From Zoroaster sp. YZ-2022 (taxonomy: Eukaryota; Echinodermata; Asteroidea; Forcipulatida; Zoroasteridae), in contig CM055834.1 of assembly GCA_029582265.1 (NCBI GenBank), forward strand, positions 1,984,001 through 2,048,000: DNA of 64,000 nt. The letters run 5' to 3'. A model generated the notes under the pieces. The model saw nothing but the letters and a program-made list of their open reading frames with translations. It had not been told where the DNA came from and ran no database searches. The stretch's first letter is position 1; every line of letters begins with the position of its first letter. Below, one piece after another: positions 62,267 through 64,000 of this stretch. The translations under genes were made by a program, and so were the position numbers.

Positions 62267-62493
62267 AATCTTCCAAATTCTTGAGCATGATCCAGTCCCA
62301 GTGATGAGAATATCGTCATATTATCTCTACGGCTGCATTCTATGGAGTGAGTGTCGCCGAATTGGCAAGAGCACAACTCGGGACATCTCCGATGCGGCAC
62401 GGTGGCCGATGGGCCTACTCCACCGGTGACCACCCGGGCCTGGAAGATGGTGACAAGATGGAAGCAGAGAATCAAAAGGAAGAAAGTCCTCAT
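62267..62493 (-). CDS. First coding exon of an LRR protein (LRRNT)
   Basis: Residues 1-24 form a signal peptide (MRTFFLLILCFHLVTIFQAR). C37-P-E-L-C41-S-C43-x9-C53 is the canonical LRRNT cap, so the product is a secreted or membrane LRR protein facing outside. N58-M-T is a glycosylation site. The frame then stops at a TAA that overlaps a consensus donor, GTAAGT at 62266-62261, so the exon ends after TT of a Leu codon (phase 2), the phase usual for LRR exons in LGR-type receptors. ATG 62493 has A at -3. An upstream in-frame ATG (62565) would add 24 residues including a microsatellite-encoded His run; I prefer the inner start because it begins the signal peptide. The next exons must lie at lower coordinates on this strand, inside the first intron's far side; I could not find them. 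LGR, LRIG and other LRR families cannot be told apart from this exon. Confidence 0.7.
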
Positions 62494-63440
62494 CTTGTAT
62501 GGCTGATGACGATAATGATGATGATGATGATGAATACGGTAATGGTGCATAGATGGCACCGGCATGTCCACCACCAGCTAGACGACCCCCTTGTTGTGTT
62601 TGTTTACGTGAATAATCCAAACGTGCCGTGTTGTTGTTGAGACGATTCGCCGTACAAGGTGTTGCTCACTGTACCATCGAAAATTTCCTCCATTCTTTTC
62701 CAGCGATTATATATCAGATATAGGCCTATTTTACATCCCTTCTCGAGTATGATTTGGCCTTCTTAGTTTCTTTCCTGCTCGCGCGTCCAAACCAAGACAA
62801 CCTATCCTCCTTGCCTTATAGGAAGATGCACGAGTCTTTGCAGTACCTAATTTCCCCAGCGATTTGATAGGCGTAGCGCATTTCACACTCCCACAACCCG
62901 TGGTAAGCAGCCGCCTTCAGACAGCCACGCGACCTTGATGCGGTTGCATATTAACTAGCATCTCTATGCATAGGCTATGAGCTGTCCAAACAGGTCATGG
63001 CTATTTGTCTGGCTTAACAGAATCTCTCTTTTTCCCCCTGAAGATGAAAAAGGTAACGAATGGGCCAGTGGGGAATGAAACCCGCTGAATGTTGTCCTTG
63101 TTTGTTTACACGAACGAGATGCGCGACTATTACGATTGAGGCGTGCAGTCGACACAACCGACTACGGCACACGACTCTTCTTAAATGACAAAAGAAGCGA
63201 CTGCTGAACTAGCAGACGGCGGTACGCATGCTAACTTGTACTGTAGCGAGAGGTTAGGGAGGTCATGGCGCAGCCGTATTTATGTCTGACTCACCATCAT
63301 CATTATCGTTATCTGATCAGCCTCATCTGCATCAGCGGTCCCATCTTAATACAAAGACTAAATAGAGTGCTACGCACGTACAAGACACGGAATAGCAACA
63401 TCATAATTAGTCTCTTCTGAAGCCAGTGCTAGAAGGAAAA
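62494..63440 (-). promoter_or_regulatory. Probable 5' UTR and promoter side of the LRR gene
   Basis: Upstream of the exon the sequence is less AT-rich, with several CpGs and no clear TATA box. An in-frame TAG lies just before the outer ATG. The ATC/ATG-type microsatellite near 62.52 kb is inside the leader. Assignment rests on position only. Confidence 0.3.
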
Positions 63441-64000
63441 TGTGATTAAATCCCTTGAGGGAGGAATAACAGTTCTCAACAGGGCGCCCCTTCATTATCC
63501 ACGGGGCGGGGGGAGGTCACCAATATCACCCTTTCATACCCTGGGTCATGTGTGTGTGTGTGTGGGGGGGGGGGGCACTCAGCATTCTAAAGACACGTTG
63601 GCATTTCTACATTTTCTGATTGGTTTATTATTAGGGTGTGAGGTATGACTGATTTATAAGGGTGGGGCAAGGGGACCTAGCGTACCCATAAACCCTATGG
63701 GACCATACAACAAACCTGGTCAGACTGGAGTTTAGCAAAGGGGAAGATGGGTGGATCCAGGGGTTCGAAACACGGCAAAAACAGGGAATGAGCACACCGC
63801 CAATTTGGGAGGGACACTCGTATGGTAGTGTTACATGCACGACATATTTTGGTTTCGTTGGATGGCAATGGAATTGTTTATACATTAAAACATAATACCA
63901 ATAAATAAAACAATAAATTTGCTATAATTATATGGATACATTTCACGTTTTCTCAGAAACTTTCAACATGTCCGACGGATCAGTACTATATTTTTCATGA
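63441..64000. other. Unassigned DNA at the right edge
   Basis: A TG tract followed by a G run near 63.55 kb; nothing else is recognisable. Confidence 0.35.

Overview
This is eukaryotic, repeat-dense, AT-rich DNA. There are no operons, no ribosome binding sites and no long continuous genes. The tRNA-derived SINEs, many short inverted-repeat transposons, long AAT/ATT arrays, a TTAA-flanked element with a THAP fragment, and hammerhead-like motifs of the kind linked to Penelope-like elements suggest a marine invertebrate. An echinoderm or a close deuterostome is my best guess; this is inference, because no conserved gene here fixes the taxon.

Convincing gene content is small. The best case is a first coding exon on the minus strand near 62.3-62.5 kb. 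It encodes a signal peptide and the cysteine-rich N-terminal cap of a leucine-rich-repeat protein, and it ends at a textbook splice donor in phase 2. A much weaker candidate is a secreted-protein exon at 6.57-6.88 kb. Other coding traces are transposon debris: a THAP DNA-binding fragment at 20 kb and LINE reverse-transcriptase tails at 10.7, 47.4 and 51.6 kb.

Layout. 0-9 kb: mostly unassigned, with two tRNA-Leu-type SINEs and a foldback MITE. 8.9-15.1 kb: a dense mosaic of a pearl/HINE-like element with about 147-bp tandem repeats, a long inverted repeat, TA and ATT/AAT microsatellites, small MITEs, and an 80-bp island between two TA tracts that folds on paper as a type I hammerhead ribozyme. 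15-24 kb: MITEs, a 1.1-kb Kolobok-like element, and a nest of elements that includes one with a 9-bp target-site duplication. 24-37 kb: low-complexity blocks, two tRNA-Thr-type SINEs, a second hammerhead-like motif and several MITEs. 37.7-43.5 kb: one minisatellite of about 195 units of 29-30 bp with higher-order structure. 43.5-64 kb: more MITE copies, LINE tails, three SINEs, a 370-bp ATT array and the LRR exon.

The elements are related by insertion and by family rather than by pathway. SINE tails run into long trinucleotide arrays, small elements sit inside microsatellites, and at least five MITE families occur in two or more copies here, which makes them datable against each other. All calls are from reading the sequence; no search or folding program was run.
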